A DNA stretch of 64,000 nucleotides. Origin: Trichocoleus desertorum NBK24 (lineage in GTDB: Bacteria > Cyanobacteriota > Cyanobacteriia > FACHB-46). The DNA lies in the NCBI RefSeq assembly GCF_030409055.1, contig NZ_CP116619.1, positions 1,335,628 through 1,399,627 on the forward strand. Reading direction: 5' to 3'. The translations under genes and the position numbers were made by a program. Position 1 is the first letter of the stretch. Every line of letters begins with the position of its first letter. Positions 20,156 to 29,911 of the stretch are shown in pieces. Under the pieces are notes generated by a model. The model was not told the DNA's origin. It saw only the letters and a program-made list of their open reading frames with translations, and ran no database searches.

Positions 20156-20520
20156 TACAGCACCTCCGGAGCCAGAGAAACAATTTTGGTAAAGTTTTTG
20201 TCGCGTAGTTCACGGGCTACGGGGCCAAATACGCGAGTTCCCCTGGGGTTGCCGTCAGCGTTAATAATGACAGCTGCATTATCATCAAAGCGAATGCTCA
20301 TGCCGCTATCGCGTCTCAGTCCTTTCTTGGTTCGAACGATCACAGCTCGAACGACATCGGACTTCTTGACTGCCATATTAGGAATTGCATCCTTAACGAC
20401 AGCGATAATGACATCGCCAACACCACCGTAACGGCGGTTACCCCCTAAAACGCGGATACACATCAGTTTGCGCGCACCGCTATTGTCAGCCACATTGAGG
20501 TAAGACTCTTGTTGAATCAC
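20155..20520 (-). CDS. rplN: 50S ribosomal protein L14
   Basis: L14 lies at the subunit interface. The protein has 121 residues, starts [20 protein letters not shown], and includes [12 protein letters not shown] near the C-terminus. Length and motifs match the family exactly. It lies between rpsQ and rplX. Confidence 0.97.
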   Translation of the reverse strand: MIQQESYLNVADNSGARKLMCIRVLGGNRRYGGVGDVIIAVVKDAIPNMAVKKSDVVRAVIVRTKKGLRRDSGMSIRFDDNAAVIINADGNPRGTRVFGPVARELRDKNFTKIVSLAPEVL

Positions 20521-20537
20521 GTCTGGTCTCCCTGGTT

Positions 20538-20789
20538 CTAGACTTGTGAAGCACTATTAAGGATGTCACTGACAATCCAGCGCTTGGTGCGGCTGAGAGG
20601 TCGAGTTTCACGAATGCGGACGCGATCGCCCACATGACATTTGTTCTCTTCATCATGGGCTTTGTAACGCTTGGTGCGTACCATGATCTTGCCGTACTTG
20701 GAGTGAGGTGCTCTATTCTCTACCGCCACGACTACTGTCTTGTCCATTTTGTCGCTGACAACCAAGCCAACTCTTTCTTTAACTGCCAT
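20538..20789 (-). CDS. rpsQ: 30S ribosomal protein S17
   Basis: S17 is an OB-fold protein that binds the 5' domain of 16S rRNA. The protein has 83 residues, starts [21 protein letters not shown], and carries the signature [18 protein letters not shown]. It begins 7 nt after the rpmC stop. Confidence 0.96.
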   Translation of the reverse strand: MAVKERVGLVVSDKMDKTVVVAVENRAPHSKYGKIMVRTKRYKAHDEENKCHVGDRVRIRETRPLSRTKRWIVSDILNSASQV

Positions 20790-20796
20790 TGATTGC

Positions 20797-21033
20797 CTAC
20801 TCCTGTTCTGTGGCTGACTGCGTGGTTGAGGATGCAGCTATCTGACGCGCTCTTTCCACTGTCATGAGTTGAGCCAGCTGGTGCCGAGCATGCTTAAACT
20901 GATGTGACTTATCCAACTGTCGAGTTGCTTTTTGCATTCGCAACTCAAACAACTGACGCTTTACAGCTAGAATTCTGTCATTGAGTTCTTCGTCACTGAG
21001 GTTTCTTACCTCATCAATCTTAGGAAGAGACAT
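20797..21033 (-). CDS. rpmC: 50S ribosomal protein L29
   Basis: L29 is a two-helix protein at the tunnel exit and helps to bind trigger factor and SRP. The protein has 78 residues; [13 protein letters not shown] and IAASSTT-type tails agree with the family. It begins 3 nt after the rplP stop, and rpsQ follows. Confidence 0.95.
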   Translation of the reverse strand: MSLPKIDEVRNLSDEELNDRILAVKRQLFELRMQKATRQLDKSHQFKHARHQLAQLMTVERARQIAASSTTQSATEQE

Positions 21034-21036
21034 AAC

Positions 21037-21480
21037 CTACGACTCCTGAGCGGGCGCTTCTGCTTCTGCCGCTACTTCACGAACAATTACTTTAGTCTTA
21101 ATAGGTAGCTTGAAGGAAGCCAAGCGCATGGCCTCACGGGCAGTCGCTTCTGGCACCCCACCAATCTCAAATAAGATTCGACCTGGCTTCACAACTGCTA
21201 CCCAAAATTCAGGGTTACCTTTACCAGAACCCATCCGGGTTTCAGCAGGACGCATCGTTACAGGCTTATCAGGGAAAATCCGAATCCAGATTTTACCGCC
21301 CCGGCGAATGTAGCGAGTCATGGCTCGACGACTAGCCTCAATCTGGCGGGAGGTAATCCAAGAGGGTTCCAGCGCTTGCAACCCGAAATCACCGAAGTTG
21401 AGCGTGCTCCCTTTAGTCGCCATACCGCGCATTCGACCGCGCTGCTGCTTTCTAAATTTAGTTCTTCTGGGACTTAACAT
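21037..21480 (-). CDS. rplP: 50S ribosomal protein L16
   Basis: L16 is needed for A-site tRNA positioning. The protein has 147 residues, starts [19 protein letters not shown], and has the conserved [20 protein letters not shown]. It lies between rpsC and rpmC. Confidence 0.97.
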   Translation of the reverse strand: MLSPRRTKFRKQQRGRMRGMATKGSTLNFGDFGLQALEPSWITSRQIEASRRAMTRYIRRGGKIWIRIFPDKPVTMRPAETRMGSGKGNPEFWVAVVKPGRILFEIGGVPEATAREAMRLASFKLPIKTKVIVREVAAEAEAPAQES

Positions 21481-21556
21481 GATTCGATTCCAATCTGTAG
21501 GCGATCAACTTAAAGCTGATGTTTAGCAATCCTATGTCTATGCTCAAACTTCGCAA

Positions 21557-22288
21557 TCAACCTTCATTAGAGCGGTCTTCAAACTGCTGACGGCGGCGTT
21601 GCTGACGACGACGAGGCTGAGTGTTTCCTGCGGGAGCGGGTTCTTCTTGTCCAGGGATGATTTCACCCTTGAATACCCAAACTTTGATCCCTAACACTCC
21701 ATAAATGGTTTGAGCGGTGCGATAGGAATAATCAATATCGGCACGTAGGGTATGAAGGGGAACTCTACCTTCACGAGTCCACTCAGGACGAGCAATTTCT
21801 GCTCCATTCAAGCGACCGCTCACTTGAATTCTGATCCCTTCAATTCCAGCTCGTTGCGCTCTTTGGATTGCTTGACGCACTACTCGTCGGAAAGAAACCC
21901 GACGCTCTAGCTGTTGAGCAATATATTCAGCGATCAGAGCTGCATCTGCATCTACACGAGCAACTTCTACAACGTTGATGCGAATTTGGCGATCGCTGCT
22001 GCCCAGTGCTGCTTGTAGCCCAGCGCGCAGAGATTCGATCCCAGTACCACCACGTCCTACAACGACGCCAGGACGAGCAGTACGAATTTCTAAATCGATT
22101 TGATCGGCTTTGCGCTCGACTCGAATTTCAGAGATACCAGCATTGTTCAGATTTTTCTGGACAAACTGGCGAATTTTGTAGTCTTCCTGCAAAAGCTCTG
22201 GGTAACGGTTAGGTTCAGCGAACCAACGAGAGCGGTGTTCTTGGGTTGTACCCAAACGAAAACCAACTGGATGAATTTTCTGTCCCAC
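21557..22288 (-). CDS. rpsC: 30S ribosomal protein S3
   Basis: S3 forms part of the mRNA entry channel. The protein has 243 residues, starts [13 protein letters not shown], and has a KH domain with the GxxG loop in [11 protein letters not shown]. It ends in an Arg/Gln-rich tail longer than in some relatives. It lies between rplV and rplP. Confidence 0.97.
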   Translation of the reverse strand: MGQKIHPVGFRLGTTQEHRSRWFAEPNRYPELLQEDYKIRQFVQKNLNNAGISEIRVERKADQIDLEIRTARPGVVVGRGGTGIESLRAGLQAALGSSDRQIRINVVEVARVDADAALIAEYIAQQLERRVSFRRVVRQAIQRAQRAGIEGIRIQVSGRLNGAEIARPEWTREGRVPLHTLRADIDYSYRTAQTIYGVLGIKVWVFKGEIIPGQEEPAPAGNTQPRRRQQRRRQQFEDRSNEG

Positions 22289-22360
22289 GAATACGTCCTC
22301 AATAAAAGCAGTAAAGGGCTAGCTAAGTTAAGGGGATAGAGATACCAAGAAGCGTCCTAT

Positions 22361-22717
22361 CTATGCATCCCCTTGAGGCGCAACCGCTACAGTAATGTGG
22401 CAGGTAGGTTTACGAATTTGATAGGCGCGACCCTGAGCCCGAGGTCTGAAGCGCTTTAAGGTAGAACCTTGGTCAGCAAAGGCTTGGCTAACCACCAAGG
22501 TAGCTGGGTCAAGTCCAGCATTGTGCTCAGCATTAGCAACCGCAGAGCGTAAAACTTTAAGTACAGGCTCACAAGCCCGATAGGGCATAAATTCCAGAAT
22601 AATCAGCGCTTCTCGATAAGACCGACCCCGGATTTGATCTAGAACCCGCCGAACCTTGTGGGGGGACATGCGGATGTAGCGTGCGATCGCTTTTACTTCA
22701 GTTGTATCAACAGCCAT
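22361..22717 (-). CDS. rplV: 50S ribosomal protein L22
   Basis: L22 lines the peptide exit tunnel, and its hairpin forms part of the constriction. The protein has 118 residues. [18 protein letters not shown] and the C-terminal [19 protein letters not shown] are diagnostic. It lies between rpsS and rpsC. Confidence 0.97.
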   Translation of the reverse strand: MAVDTTEVKAIARYIRMSPHKVRRVLDQIRGRSYREALIILEFMPYRACEPVLKVLRSAVANAEHNAGLDPATLVVSQAFADQGSTLKRFRPRAQGRAYQIRKPTCHITVAVAPQGDA

Positions 22718-22814
22718 AAATTTACCCTTCTATCCCTCTGGCTAGCAGCCTGCAAAATAGGTTTCCAATCTCCAACTCACAGGCTGAAGCAAACGGCTAA
22801 ACCCTCACATCTTT

Positions 22815-23093
22815 TTACCGACGAGCCTTCTTGTCACTCTTAGAGTGACCGCGAAATGTGCGAGTCGGAGCAAACTCTCCTAGTTTGTGACCCACCATTT
22901 GCTCGGTCAAATACACTGGAACATGTTGACGACCATTGTGAACCGCCACGGTATGACCAATCATTTGAGGCAGAATCGTAGAGGCTCTAGACCAAGTTTT
23001 AATAACTTGCTTTTCGCCCCTAGCATTCAACGCTTCAATCTTGCTCATTAAGTGGTCAGCAACAAAAGGGCCTTTTTTTAAGGAACGAGACAT
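22815..23093 (-). CDS. rpsS: 30S ribosomal protein S19
   Basis: S19 is in the head of the small subunit and pairs with S13. The protein has 92 residues, starts [15 protein letters not shown], and carries the signature [16 protein letters not shown]. It lies between rplB and rplV. Confidence 0.97.
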   Translation of the reverse strand: MSRSLKKGPFVADHLMSKIEALNARGEKQVIKTWSRASTILPQMIGHTVAVHNGRQHVPVYLTEQMVGHKLGEFAPTRTFRGHSKSDKKARR

Positions 23094-23182
23094 AGCTCAG
23101 TCAACCTATCGGTGATTACAAATCGTTCTAATCAAGAGTCAATGCAAACCCAGTTTCAGGGCCTACATCAGAAGCCAGAGAT

Positions 23183-24046
23183 TTAGGACTCCCGACCGCC
23201 ACGACCCCGCTTGGAAGACTTACGACGGCGACGGACGATCAAGGCATCGCTTAGTTTCCGCTTCTTACGAGTCTTGTATCCCAGAGTTGGCTTACCCCAA
23301 GGAGTGACAGGCCCGCTTCTACCAATAGGAGCGCGACCCTCACCACCACCATGTGGGTGATCCACTGGGTTCATGACACTGCCTCGAACTTGGGGTCTAC
23401 GTCCTAGGTGTCGCTTACGGCCTGCTTTACCCAAGCTGATATTTCTAGCTTCGGCATTGCCTACCTGACCAATCGTGGCGTAGCACTCGCGGCGAATCAA
23501 GCGAACTTCACCAGAAGGCAGCTTCAGAGTGACAAAAGCTCCCTCTTTAGCGACAACCTGAGCACTAGCTCCGGCAGCCCGGACAATTTGTCCGCCTTTG
23601 CCTGGTGCCAACTCAACGTTATGGACGCTAGTACCTAGGGGAACGTTGCTCAGGGGTAGAGCATTACCAACCTCAATCGGCGAATCAGGGCCAGCAACTA
23701 TTACAGTGCCGACTTTGAGACCTAGGGGATGAAGAATGTAACGCTTTTCGCCATCGCGATAATGGAGCAGGGCAATGCGAGCATTGCGGTTGGGATCGTA
23801 TTCGATCGATACAACCCGTGCCTGAATACTGCGCTTGTCACGACGAAAATCAACAATACGGTAAAGGCGTTTGTGACCACCACCCCGATGGCGAGTGGTA
23901 ATTACACCCCGATTGTTCCGACCTTTGGCGCGGTGAACTGAAACTGTTAAAGATTTTTCTGGCTCGCTACGTGTAATCTCATCGAAGTCTGAGACGGTAC
24001 GCTGGCGAGTTCCAGGGGTATATGGCCGATAAGAACGGATGCCCAT
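23183..24046 (-). CDS. rplB: 50S ribosomal protein L2
   Basis: L2 lies next to the peptidyl transferase centre and is needed for subunit joining. The protein has 287 residues, starts [16 protein letters not shown], and has the highly conserved [18 protein letters not shown] with the functionally important histidine. It lies between rplW and rpsS. Confidence 0.97.
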   Translation of the reverse strand: MGIRSYRPYTPGTRQRTVSDFDEITRSEPEKSLTVSVHRAKGRNNRGVITTRHRGGGHKRLYRIVDFRRDKRSIQARVVSIEYDPNRNARIALLHYRDGEKRYILHPLGLKVGTVIVAGPDSPIEVGNALPLSNVPLGTSVHNVELAPGKGGQIVRAAGASAQVVAKEGAFVTLKLPSGEVRLIRRECYATIGQVGNAEARNISLGKAGRKRHLGRRPQVRGSVMNPVDHPHGGGEGRAPIGRSGPVTPWGKPTLGYKTRKKRKLSDALIVRRRRKSSKRGRGGRES

Positions 24047-24138
24047 AACTCAAACTCTTGGGTGACTAGTAGACCATTCAACAATGTCGCTAGTACGGGC
24101 TATATCAAAATACGCCCCTACCGACAGTACAAGGAAGC

Positions 24139-24441
24139 CTAAACTTCAGGAAACAGAGTGATAGAATCCCCTGCTGCTAGAGTTACGATCGCCCGCTTGT
24201 ACTGGGGGCGATGACCCATAAACTTACCAACTCGACGCTGCTTTAAAGGAGGTCTTTGGGTATTAACACCAATGACGCGGACTTCAAATAGTTCTTGGAT
24301 CGCCGCTTTGATTTGTGGCTTAGTCGCTTGAGGAGCAACTTCAAAGGTGTATTTGTTGTCCTCTAGCAGTCGAGTTGCCTTCTCAGTTACCAGAGGACGG
24401 CGAATCAAGTCTGCTAGGGAGCGAGGATTAGCCTTAGTCAC
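24139..24441 (-). CDS. rplW: 50S ribosomal protein L23
   Basis: L23 sits at the tunnel exit and docks trigger factor and SRP. The protein has 100 residues, with [21 protein letters not shown] near the start (quoted without its flanks). Its start overlaps the end of rplD by 8 nt, suggesting translational coupling. Confidence 0.95.
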   Translation of the reverse strand: MTKANPRSLADLIRRPLVTEKATRLLEDNKYTFEVAPQATKPQIKAAIQELFEVRVIGVNTQRPPLKQRRVGKFMGHRPQYKRAIVTLAAGDSITLFPEV

Positions 24442-25066
24442 CGTAGACCTCCTGGATTTTCGTAAGAGCAGATGCTGTGGTCACAATCTGGTCCGCAGCA
24501 AGGATGTCGAAGACATTCAAGTTGGATGCAGAGATGAGTCTCAGGTTAGGAATGTTGCGAGCTGAGAGATAAATAGTTTCGGCACGCTCAGGCAAGATCA
24601 ACAGAACTTTAGCGGCTGGATCAACTCCCCAACGAGCGATCGCGGATACCAATTCCTTAGTTTTTGGCCGAGGCAGTTGATCAGCAAAATCTTGCACAAT
24701 CACCAAATCTTCGAACCGACTTTGTAGAGCAGTTCTCAAAGCCAAACGACGCTCTTTCCGGTTCATCTTGATCGAGTAATCTCTTGGCTTCGGGCCAAAG
24801 ATTACACCACCACCCCGCCACAGAGGGGAGCGGTTGGAACCAGCACGAGCACGACCTGTACCTTTTTGGCGCCAGGGCTTACGGCCCCCTCCACTCACCT
24901 CTGCACGGGTTTTAGTACTCGCAGTTCCTTGACGAGCGTTCGCCAGTTGACGAACCAACGCTCGGTGAACTACGTGAGAGGCTGTCCCTTCTTTTGCAAC
25001 GCGGAGATCTAGGGGAGCCTCTCCAACTTCCTTTCCTTCCCAGTCTCGAACTACACAGTTAACCAT
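24434..25066 (-). CDS. rplD: 50S ribosomal protein L4
   Basis: L4 reaches into the exit tunnel beside L22. I chose the ATG at 25066 ([15 protein letters not shown]), giving 210 residues, because that is the normal cyanobacterial start and AAAGAGAG precedes it. The frame is open 18 codons further up. The tunnel loop region has [19 protein letters not shown]. It follows rplC and overlaps rplW by 8 nt. Confidence 0.96.
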   Translation of the reverse strand: MVNCVVRDWEGKEVGEAPLDLRVAKEGTASHVVHRALVRQLANARQGTASTKTRAEVSGGGRKPWRQKGTGRARAGSNRSPLWRGGGVIFGPKPRDYSIKMNRKERRLALRTALQSRFEDLVIVQDFADQLPRPKTKELVSAIARWGVDPAAKVLLILPERAETIYLSARNIPNLRLISASNLNVFDILAADQIVTTASALTKIQEVYGD

Positions 25067-25149
25067 ATCTCTCTTTAATCCCTGTCCTGTAGCCTCTTGT
25101 CTGCGATGGCCTGCGAGCAAAGTCAGCCAGCATAGCGCCTACAGAGCTT

Positions 25150-25791
25150 TTACTTTGAACGACCTACTTGCTTAGCAGGAACGATGCTCAGCAACGCACC
25201 CGGCTTACCAGGAACCGCCCCTTGGATCAGAAGTAGATTGCGCTCAGCATCTACGCGAACCACTGTCAATTTACGAATCGTGACTTGCGAGCCACCCAAA
25301 CGACCAGCCATCCGCTTTCCTGGATAAACGCGTCCTGGCGTAGTACCAGCTCCGGTAGAACCCGGTGCGCGGTGGTTTTTAGAACCGTGGGCCATAGGAC
25401 CACGAGCGAAATTGTGACGCTTTTGATAGCCAGCGAAGCCACGGCCAATGCTGGTGCCAATCACATCAACAATCTGACCAGCCGAGAAAATATCAGCATT
25501 GATTTGCTGACCCAGTTCAAACTCACTGGTGCTGTCTAACCGATACTCCTGTAGATGGCGTAGCGGCACAGCATTTGATTTAGCCAAGTGGCCTAGTTCA
25601 GGTTTATTCAGCGCTTTCTGGCTCACTTCGCCAAAGCCAACCTGAATAGCAGAGTAGCCATCGGTTGAGGCTGTTTTAATCTGCGTGATAGAGCATGGAC
25701 CCGCTTGAACGACAGTCACAGGAATTGCTTTACCTGTTTCGTCGAAAATCTGAGTCATGCCAAGTTTGGTGCCGAGAATACCCACAGACAC
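25150..25791 (-). CDS. rplC: 50S ribosomal protein L3
   Basis: L3 is an early-assembly protein reaching the peptidyl transferase centre. I chose the GTG at 25791 ([18 protein letters not shown]), giving 213 residues, because family members start there and GGGAG lies about 10 nt upstream. The frame is open nine codons further up. The conserved [13 protein letters not shown] is near the C-terminus. It is the first gene of the cluster. rpsJ is not upstream, as usual in cyanobacteria, where it follows tufA. Confidence 0.95.
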   Translation of the reverse strand: MSVGILGTKLGMTQIFDETGKAIPVTVVQAGPCSITQIKTASTDGYSAIQVGFGEVSQKALNKPELGHLAKSNAVPLRHLQEYRLDSTSEFELGQQINADIFSAGQIVDVIGTSIGRGFAGYQKRHNFARGPMAHGSKNHRAPGSTGAGTTPGRVYPGKRMAGRLGGSQVTIRKLTVVRVDAERNLLLIQGAVPGKPGALLSIVPAKQVGRSK

Positions 25792-25830
25792 AGCAACTGG
25801 TCTCCCTTTTGTACACACTACAAAGAAGCT

Positions 25831-25846
25831 GAATCAAAAATGATTC
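25831..25846 (-). other. Hairpin just upstream of rplC
   Basis: GAATCA pairs perfectly with TGATTC around TTTT on the minus strand, 40 nt before the rplC GTG. It could affect ribosome access but is too short to call an attenuator. Confidence 0.3.
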
Positions 25847-26226
25847 ATAACTCCGATGAACCTTGTCAGAGACCAGCCAAGAGTCAGACCTGAATGAACA
25901 GAATCTTTCTCTTGGAAGTCCTGCAATACTTGAGGCTAGCTTTGTTCAATGCCAAACCAATAATGGTTCGACGCTGCCTACTTTCGCCGGGACTTAAGCC
26001 AAATAGCTCAGTATCCATAGGGCACAAATCAAGCTACGGCCCGAAGCTCATGTTAACATGCTTTGCTTCAGGCAATTTCAGCTTAACCTCAACTCTCGAT
26101 TAAACGACCCAGAAACCACGTTTCTTTGCTTGAGTTATCAACTCTAAGGCAAAGGCAGCAAAGCTTTCGCTTTATCTGAAATTCTGGGGAGAATTTGTTA
26201 GCCCGGTTTTTTGGCGACAATAAAAC

Positions 26227-26255
26227 ATCTTAGACAATTTGTTTTAACTTGTCCA
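26227..26255 (-). promoter_or_regulatory. Candidate promoter of the ribosomal protein cluster
   Basis: On the minus strand TGGACA (26255-26250) and TAAGAT (26232-26227) are 17 nt apart, matching 5 and 4 of 6 consensus positions. It is the best match I found in the leader, but the match is not strong. Confidence 0.35.
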
Positions 26256-26340
26256 GTCTATTTCTAAAATTAGTTAATCTAAAATTCACTCTACCGTTCC
26301 TTGATACCTGACCAGATAACTAAACAACTTGTCGTAGAGA

Positions 26341-28122
26341 CTAACGCAAGGCTTTGCGGAGAGTGGCGCTAATTAAATCAACCAAAAAGGTTAGGCCGAT
26401 AAAGCAACTCAACGTAACCAGTAATCCTAGATAGTCGAAGCTGCTGAGTTGTTCTGTTAGCAATCGACCGAGGCCACCTGCCCCAACCAAGCCGACAATC
26501 ACGGTTTCTCGAATACAGACTTCCCAGCGATACAGGATATAAGCAATGAAGCGAGGCAGGGTGGGAGGCAAAACCCCATATAGAAAAATTGGAGTGGCTG
26601 CGGCACCTTGAGCTTTGAGGGCTTTTAAGGGACGTTCATCTAAATTTTCTATCACCTCAGCCATTAATCGACCCAAGATGCCCAGATTATGTAAGCCTAG
26701 GGCGATCGCACCTGGAAGAATGCCAGGGAACAAGATGAATAGCCACATCAAAGCCCAAATGGGGGCTGGAATCGCTCGACTCACAAGCAAGCAGAAGCGA
26801 GTGAGTAATAAACCAGCCGTACTCCAAAATTTGGCGGCTTGACTCGTTTTAGTGGGATTGAGTAGGCCACCTGGCAAAAAGAAGTTATGAGCGGCAGGGA
26901 AGGAAAGTAAGATACCGCCAACTCCAGCGATCGCCATTGCCAAGATCGACATGGCTAAAGTTTGCGTTGCTAGTTCCCAAAGCTGAGTGACAGAAATGCC
27001 AGTTAAGTGAGGGGGCCAAGCAGTCCGAGACACCTGACTCAGAAGTTGCAGAGTCCGAGGTTGCCAAAGCTTACTCACATCGGCTTGAACATACCAAAAC
27101 GAAAACGGTAGCAACAGTGCTACGCCCATTCCAGAACCGACTACCACTGGATCGCGTTGATGGAAAAAGGAAGGACGCTGAGCCAGATTAAGAGTATTGA
27201 GATCCAGCCGATTCGCTAAACCCAATCGGTGACGCAGGAAAGCGCTCCAAAAGTCAACCGAGCCATTGAGCAGAAATAGAGCGAAGAATAATGTCCACAA
27301 TTGCTCGTAGCGCAGCGATTGCAGACTCAGTAGGATTTGGTAGCCCAGACCGCCAGCCCCAATGATTCCCAACACAGCCGCAGAACGAATCGAGCATTCA
27401 AAGCGGTAGAACGTGTAAGAGAGTAGGTTGGGAAATGCTTGAGGAATCAAGCCATAAGTCAATGCTGACAGCGGTGCGACTCCACTGTTTAAGAGCGCTA
27501 ATAAGGGTTGACGCGGCGTTTCATCCAGAATTTCGGAGAAGACTTTGGCGGTAATGGCCCCAAAGGGAATGGCGATCGCGAGAACGGCTGTAAGCGGGTC
27601 TAAACCGAAAATGTTAACGAAAAACAGTCCCCAAATGATTTCATGAATCGCTCGTGGCACCGATAAGACCGCTCGAATAATGAGCCAAGGCCAGCGATCG
27701 CGCTGGGGGAATGGCAATCGTTGGAATTTTTTGCGCCAGAACTCGAATCGAGCGGTCTGACGCTTAGCGGGAAAAACGGATTGCCACCAAACCTCAGAAG
27801 CCAGCACACCTCCAATTACACCAACCACCACACTAAGGCTCGTCCCACAAACTGCATAAGCTAGGGTTGTCAGCGTCGAGCGCCAGGTGAGCCAGAGAAA
27901 TTCTGGACTGAGATCCGCGTGTAGACTGGCTGCGAGAAAACGCTCTACCAAAGCCCAACCATCTGGATTAAACAGGCTGCGGCTAAAAATGCCAGTCTGC
28001 TGCACAGACCAAGCGACCGCGGCAAAACAGACTACCCCCCACAATGTTCGTTGATTTAGGAATGAAGGGCGAGGAGGTAGGTTTGTAGCGGCTTGAGAGG
28101 AGCGATCGCGCGTGGGCAACAC
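26341..28122 (-). CDS. phnE: Phosphonate/phosphite-type ABC permease, fused PhnE-PhnE
   Basis: This 593-residue inner-membrane permease consists of two PhnE-like domains in tandem, about twice the usual length of about 260-290 residues. Each half carries the BPD transport fold and its own coupling loop: LDETPRQPLLALLNSG with GIIGAGGLG in the first, and LDERPLKALKAQGAAA with GLVGAGGLG in the second. A fused pair could form the whole channel from one chain. It follows phnC by 7 nt in the order phnD-phnC-phnE. The substrate may be phosphonate, phosphite or a related anion. No C-P lyase genes are in this window. Confidence 0.9.
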   Translation of the reverse strand: MLPTRDRSSQAATNLPPRPSFLNQRTLWGVVCFAAVAWSVQQTGIFSRSLFNPDGWALVERFLAASLHADLSPEFLWLTWRSTLTTLAYAVCGTSLSVVVGVIGGVLASEVWWQSVFPAKRQTARFEFWRKKFQRLPFPQRDRWPWLIIRAVLSVPRAIHEIIWGLFFVNIFGLDPLTAVLAIAIPFGAITAKVFSEILDETPRQPLLALLNSGVAPLSALTYGLIPQAFPNLLSYTFYRFECSIRSAAVLGIIGAGGLGYQILLSLQSLRYEQLWTLFFALFLLNGSVDFWSAFLRHRLGLANRLDLNTLNLAQRPSFFHQRDPVVVGSGMGVALLLPFSFWYVQADVSKLWQPRTLQLLSQVSRTAWPPHLTGISVTQLWELATQTLAMSILAMAIAGVGGILLSFPAAHNFFLPGGLLNPTKTSQAAKFWSTAGLLLTRFCLLVSRAIPAPIWALMWLFILFPGILPGAIALGLHNLGILGRLMAEVIENLDERPLKALKAQGAAATPIFLYGVLPPTLPRFIAYILYRWEVCIRETVIVGLVGAGGLGRLLTEQLSSFDYLGLLVTLSCFIGLTFLVDLISATLRKALR

Positions 28123-28129
28123 AGCAAGC

Positions 28130-28891
28130 TTAATTTAAGGATTCAATTCGATATAGGGCTGTAATCATGGCAGGGGAAACAGCCGTGGCTGGAGCATCAA
28201 AAATGATGCGGCCTTGTCTCAAGCCAATGATGCGATCGCAGTGGCTCTGGGCTAGTTCAATCGAATGCAAGCTCATAACCAGAGTTTTGCCTGTGCTTCG
28301 ACTTAAATCACGTAACAAATCCATGATTTCTCGGCTACGCTCTGGGTCGAGACTAGCGATCGGTTCATCCGCCAGAATTAACGCTGGGTCTTGCACTAAG
28401 ACACGGGCTAAAGCTACCCGTTGCTGTTGCCCCCCAGAAAGTTGGTCGGTGCGATCGTAAAGCTTTTCAGGAATGCCGACTTGAGTCAGGGCTTTTGCTG
28501 CAACTTCCACTTCCAAAGGCCAGAGGAGGGAAATAGCTGCCTGAAACCAAGACCAGCGGCCTAAATGTCCTGCATTGACGTTATGTACCACTCGCAGATT
28601 ATCAACTAGATGAAACTGTTGGTAGACCGTGCCAATCTGTTGCTGCACTCGCCGCAAGGTGCGAGGGGGAAGCATAGCTAAATTGCGACCGATCGCCCAA
28701 ACTTCCCCTTGACTAGGGAACAGGGTGCCATTGAGCAAGCTGATTAAGGTACTTTTGCCTGCCCCACTAGGGCCAACCAGAGCCACTCGCTCTCCCGCTT
28801 GAATTTGCAAGTTGATGTCAGCCAAAGCAGGAAACTTACCGAACCATTGGCTGACTTGTTTTAACTCCAAAATCGGGACAGCCACACTCAT
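28130..28891 (-). CDS. phnC: Phosphonate-type ABC transporter ATP-binding protein
   Basis: The protein has 253 residues and is the ATPase of the importer. Walker A is GPSGAGKST at 40-48, the signature is LSGGQQQRVALAR, and Walker B with the catalytic Glu is ALILADEPIASLD. The H-loop (MSLHSIE) is present. Its ATG overlaps the phnD stop by 4 nt (ATGA), and phnE follows 7 nt later, so the three genes form one operon. Confidence 0.93.
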   Translation of the reverse strand: MSVAVPILELKQVSQWFGKFPALADINLQIQAGERVALVGPSGAGKSTLISLLNGTLFPSQGEVWAIGRNLAMLPPRTLRRVQQQIGTVYQQFHLVDNLRVVHNVNAGHLGRWSWFQAAISLLWPLEVEVAAKALTQVGIPEKLYDRTDQLSGGQQQRVALARVLVQDPALILADEPIASLDPERSREIMDLLRDLSRSTGKTLVMSLHSIELAQSHCDRIIGLRQGRIIFDAPATAVSPAMITALYRIESLN

Positions 28892-29808
28892 TTAATCTTG
28901 CCAATCTCACGACCCACGGCTTCAATTTTGGCGTAGTTGGCATTTTGAGTGGGAATAAACTTCTCTGCCCCGAACAAATCCAAAATTTCCTTTTGCTCTG
29001 GCACCTTGGGATCTAGCTTCACCAGCGCGGCCTGCACCTTCTGCGGAAAGTCCTCGCCATAACGCTGCTTAACTTGAGGATTTACCACCCAGTGATAGTC
29101 GTAGTAAGCGGGGGTTTGCCACAACACCACAACCTTATCTAGATTGACTTCTCCCGCCTTGACGCGATCGCGCCAAACTTGCTCATTCAGTACGCCAGCG
29201 TCGTAAGTTCCTGCTTCTACTAACTTAATCGTGGCATCGTGAGAGCTAGAAAATCCGGGTTGGCCTTTGAAATCATTTAAGCTCATGCCCGCTTGCTGGA
29301 GAAAGTATTGCGGCATCAAGCGACCCGAGGTTGAGGACTCACTGCCAAAGGTAAACGTACGACCCTTCAATGCAGTTAATTCTTTGAGGTCTTGAATGGG
29401 CGTGAGGCCACTAGATTTGTTAGCGATGAAAATGCTGTGAAACTTTTCGTCAATGTCGCGTTGGGCGATCGCTTCTGCCCCCGGTACTTGTAAGCGTGCT
29501 TGTACCCCTGTCAGCCCCCCAAACCAAACCAAGTCTAGGTCACCCACCTTAAAGGCAGTCACGGCTGCTGTGTAATCGGTCACAGGCTTGTATTGGACCG
29601 GAACACTCAACTCTTTACTTAGGTAATCTGCTAACTTGCCATACAGCCGTTGTAGCTTCTCTGGGTCTTGATCTGGGATGGCTCCCGCCACCAATGGCTG
29701 AACCTTACCACTGGCATTTGGCGCAGGCACGGTTGAATTGGGCTGAGGTGAGCAAGACCCTAGGGGCAGTAACAAAAGTAATAAACCAATCAGACCAGCT
29801 TTTTGCAT
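28888..29808 (-). CDS. phnD: Phosphonate/phosphite-type substrate-binding lipoprotein
   Basis: This is the periplasmic binding protein of the importer. I chose the ATG at 29808 (MQKAGLIGLLLLLLPLGSC), which gives a clean lipoprotein signal ending in the lipobox cysteine. A GTG 27 nt further up lacks this logic. The mature part belongs to the PhnD/PtxB-type solute-binding family (VAGAIPDQDPEKLQRLYGKL and GGLTGVQARLQ). Several such proteins bind phosphite or methylphosphonate better than other phosphonates, so the ligand is open. Confidence 0.9.
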   Translation of the reverse strand: MQKAGLIGLLLLLLPLGSCSPQPNSTVPAPNASGKVQPLVAGAIPDQDPEKLQRLYGKLADYLSKELSVPVQYKPVTDYTAAVTAFKVGDLDLVWFGGLTGVQARLQVPGAEAIAQRDIDEKFHSIFIANKSSGLTPIQDLKELTALKGRTFTFGSESSTSGRLMPQYFLQQAGMSLNDFKGQPGFSSSHDATIKLVEAGTYDAGVLNEQVWRDRVKAGEVNLDKVVVLWQTPAYYDYHWVVNPQVKQRYGEDFPQKVQAALVKLDPKVPEQKEILDLFGAEKFIPTQNANYAKIEAVGREIGKIK

Positions 29809-29911
29809 ACACCTTCCATCTCTTCTAGATTGCACCAGACCAGAAAAGATGATAATCCGAATTTACGGTCAACCTCATCGTTGGCGTAGTTTCTAGCTGA
29901 ACGGCGTACTT

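Larger units (their letters stand above)
25792..26340. other. Long leader region upstream of rplC
   Basis: These 549 nt separate phnE from rplC, both on the minus strand. I see a candidate promoter (26227-26255), a perfect 12-bp palindrome CATGTTAACATG at 26049-26060, and a small hairpin near the start of rplC (25831-25846, GAATCA with TGATTC). A promoter at the first site would give a 5' leader of over 400 nt, long enough for feedback control by a ribosomal protein, though I recognise no known leader motif. A 69-codon plus-strand frame (25894-26103) has no supporting feature. Confidence 0.4.

Noticed and set aside
25894-26103. 69-codon plus-strand frame in the rplC leader
   Set aside because: No SD or recognisable domain, antisense to the leader. 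Probably chance.
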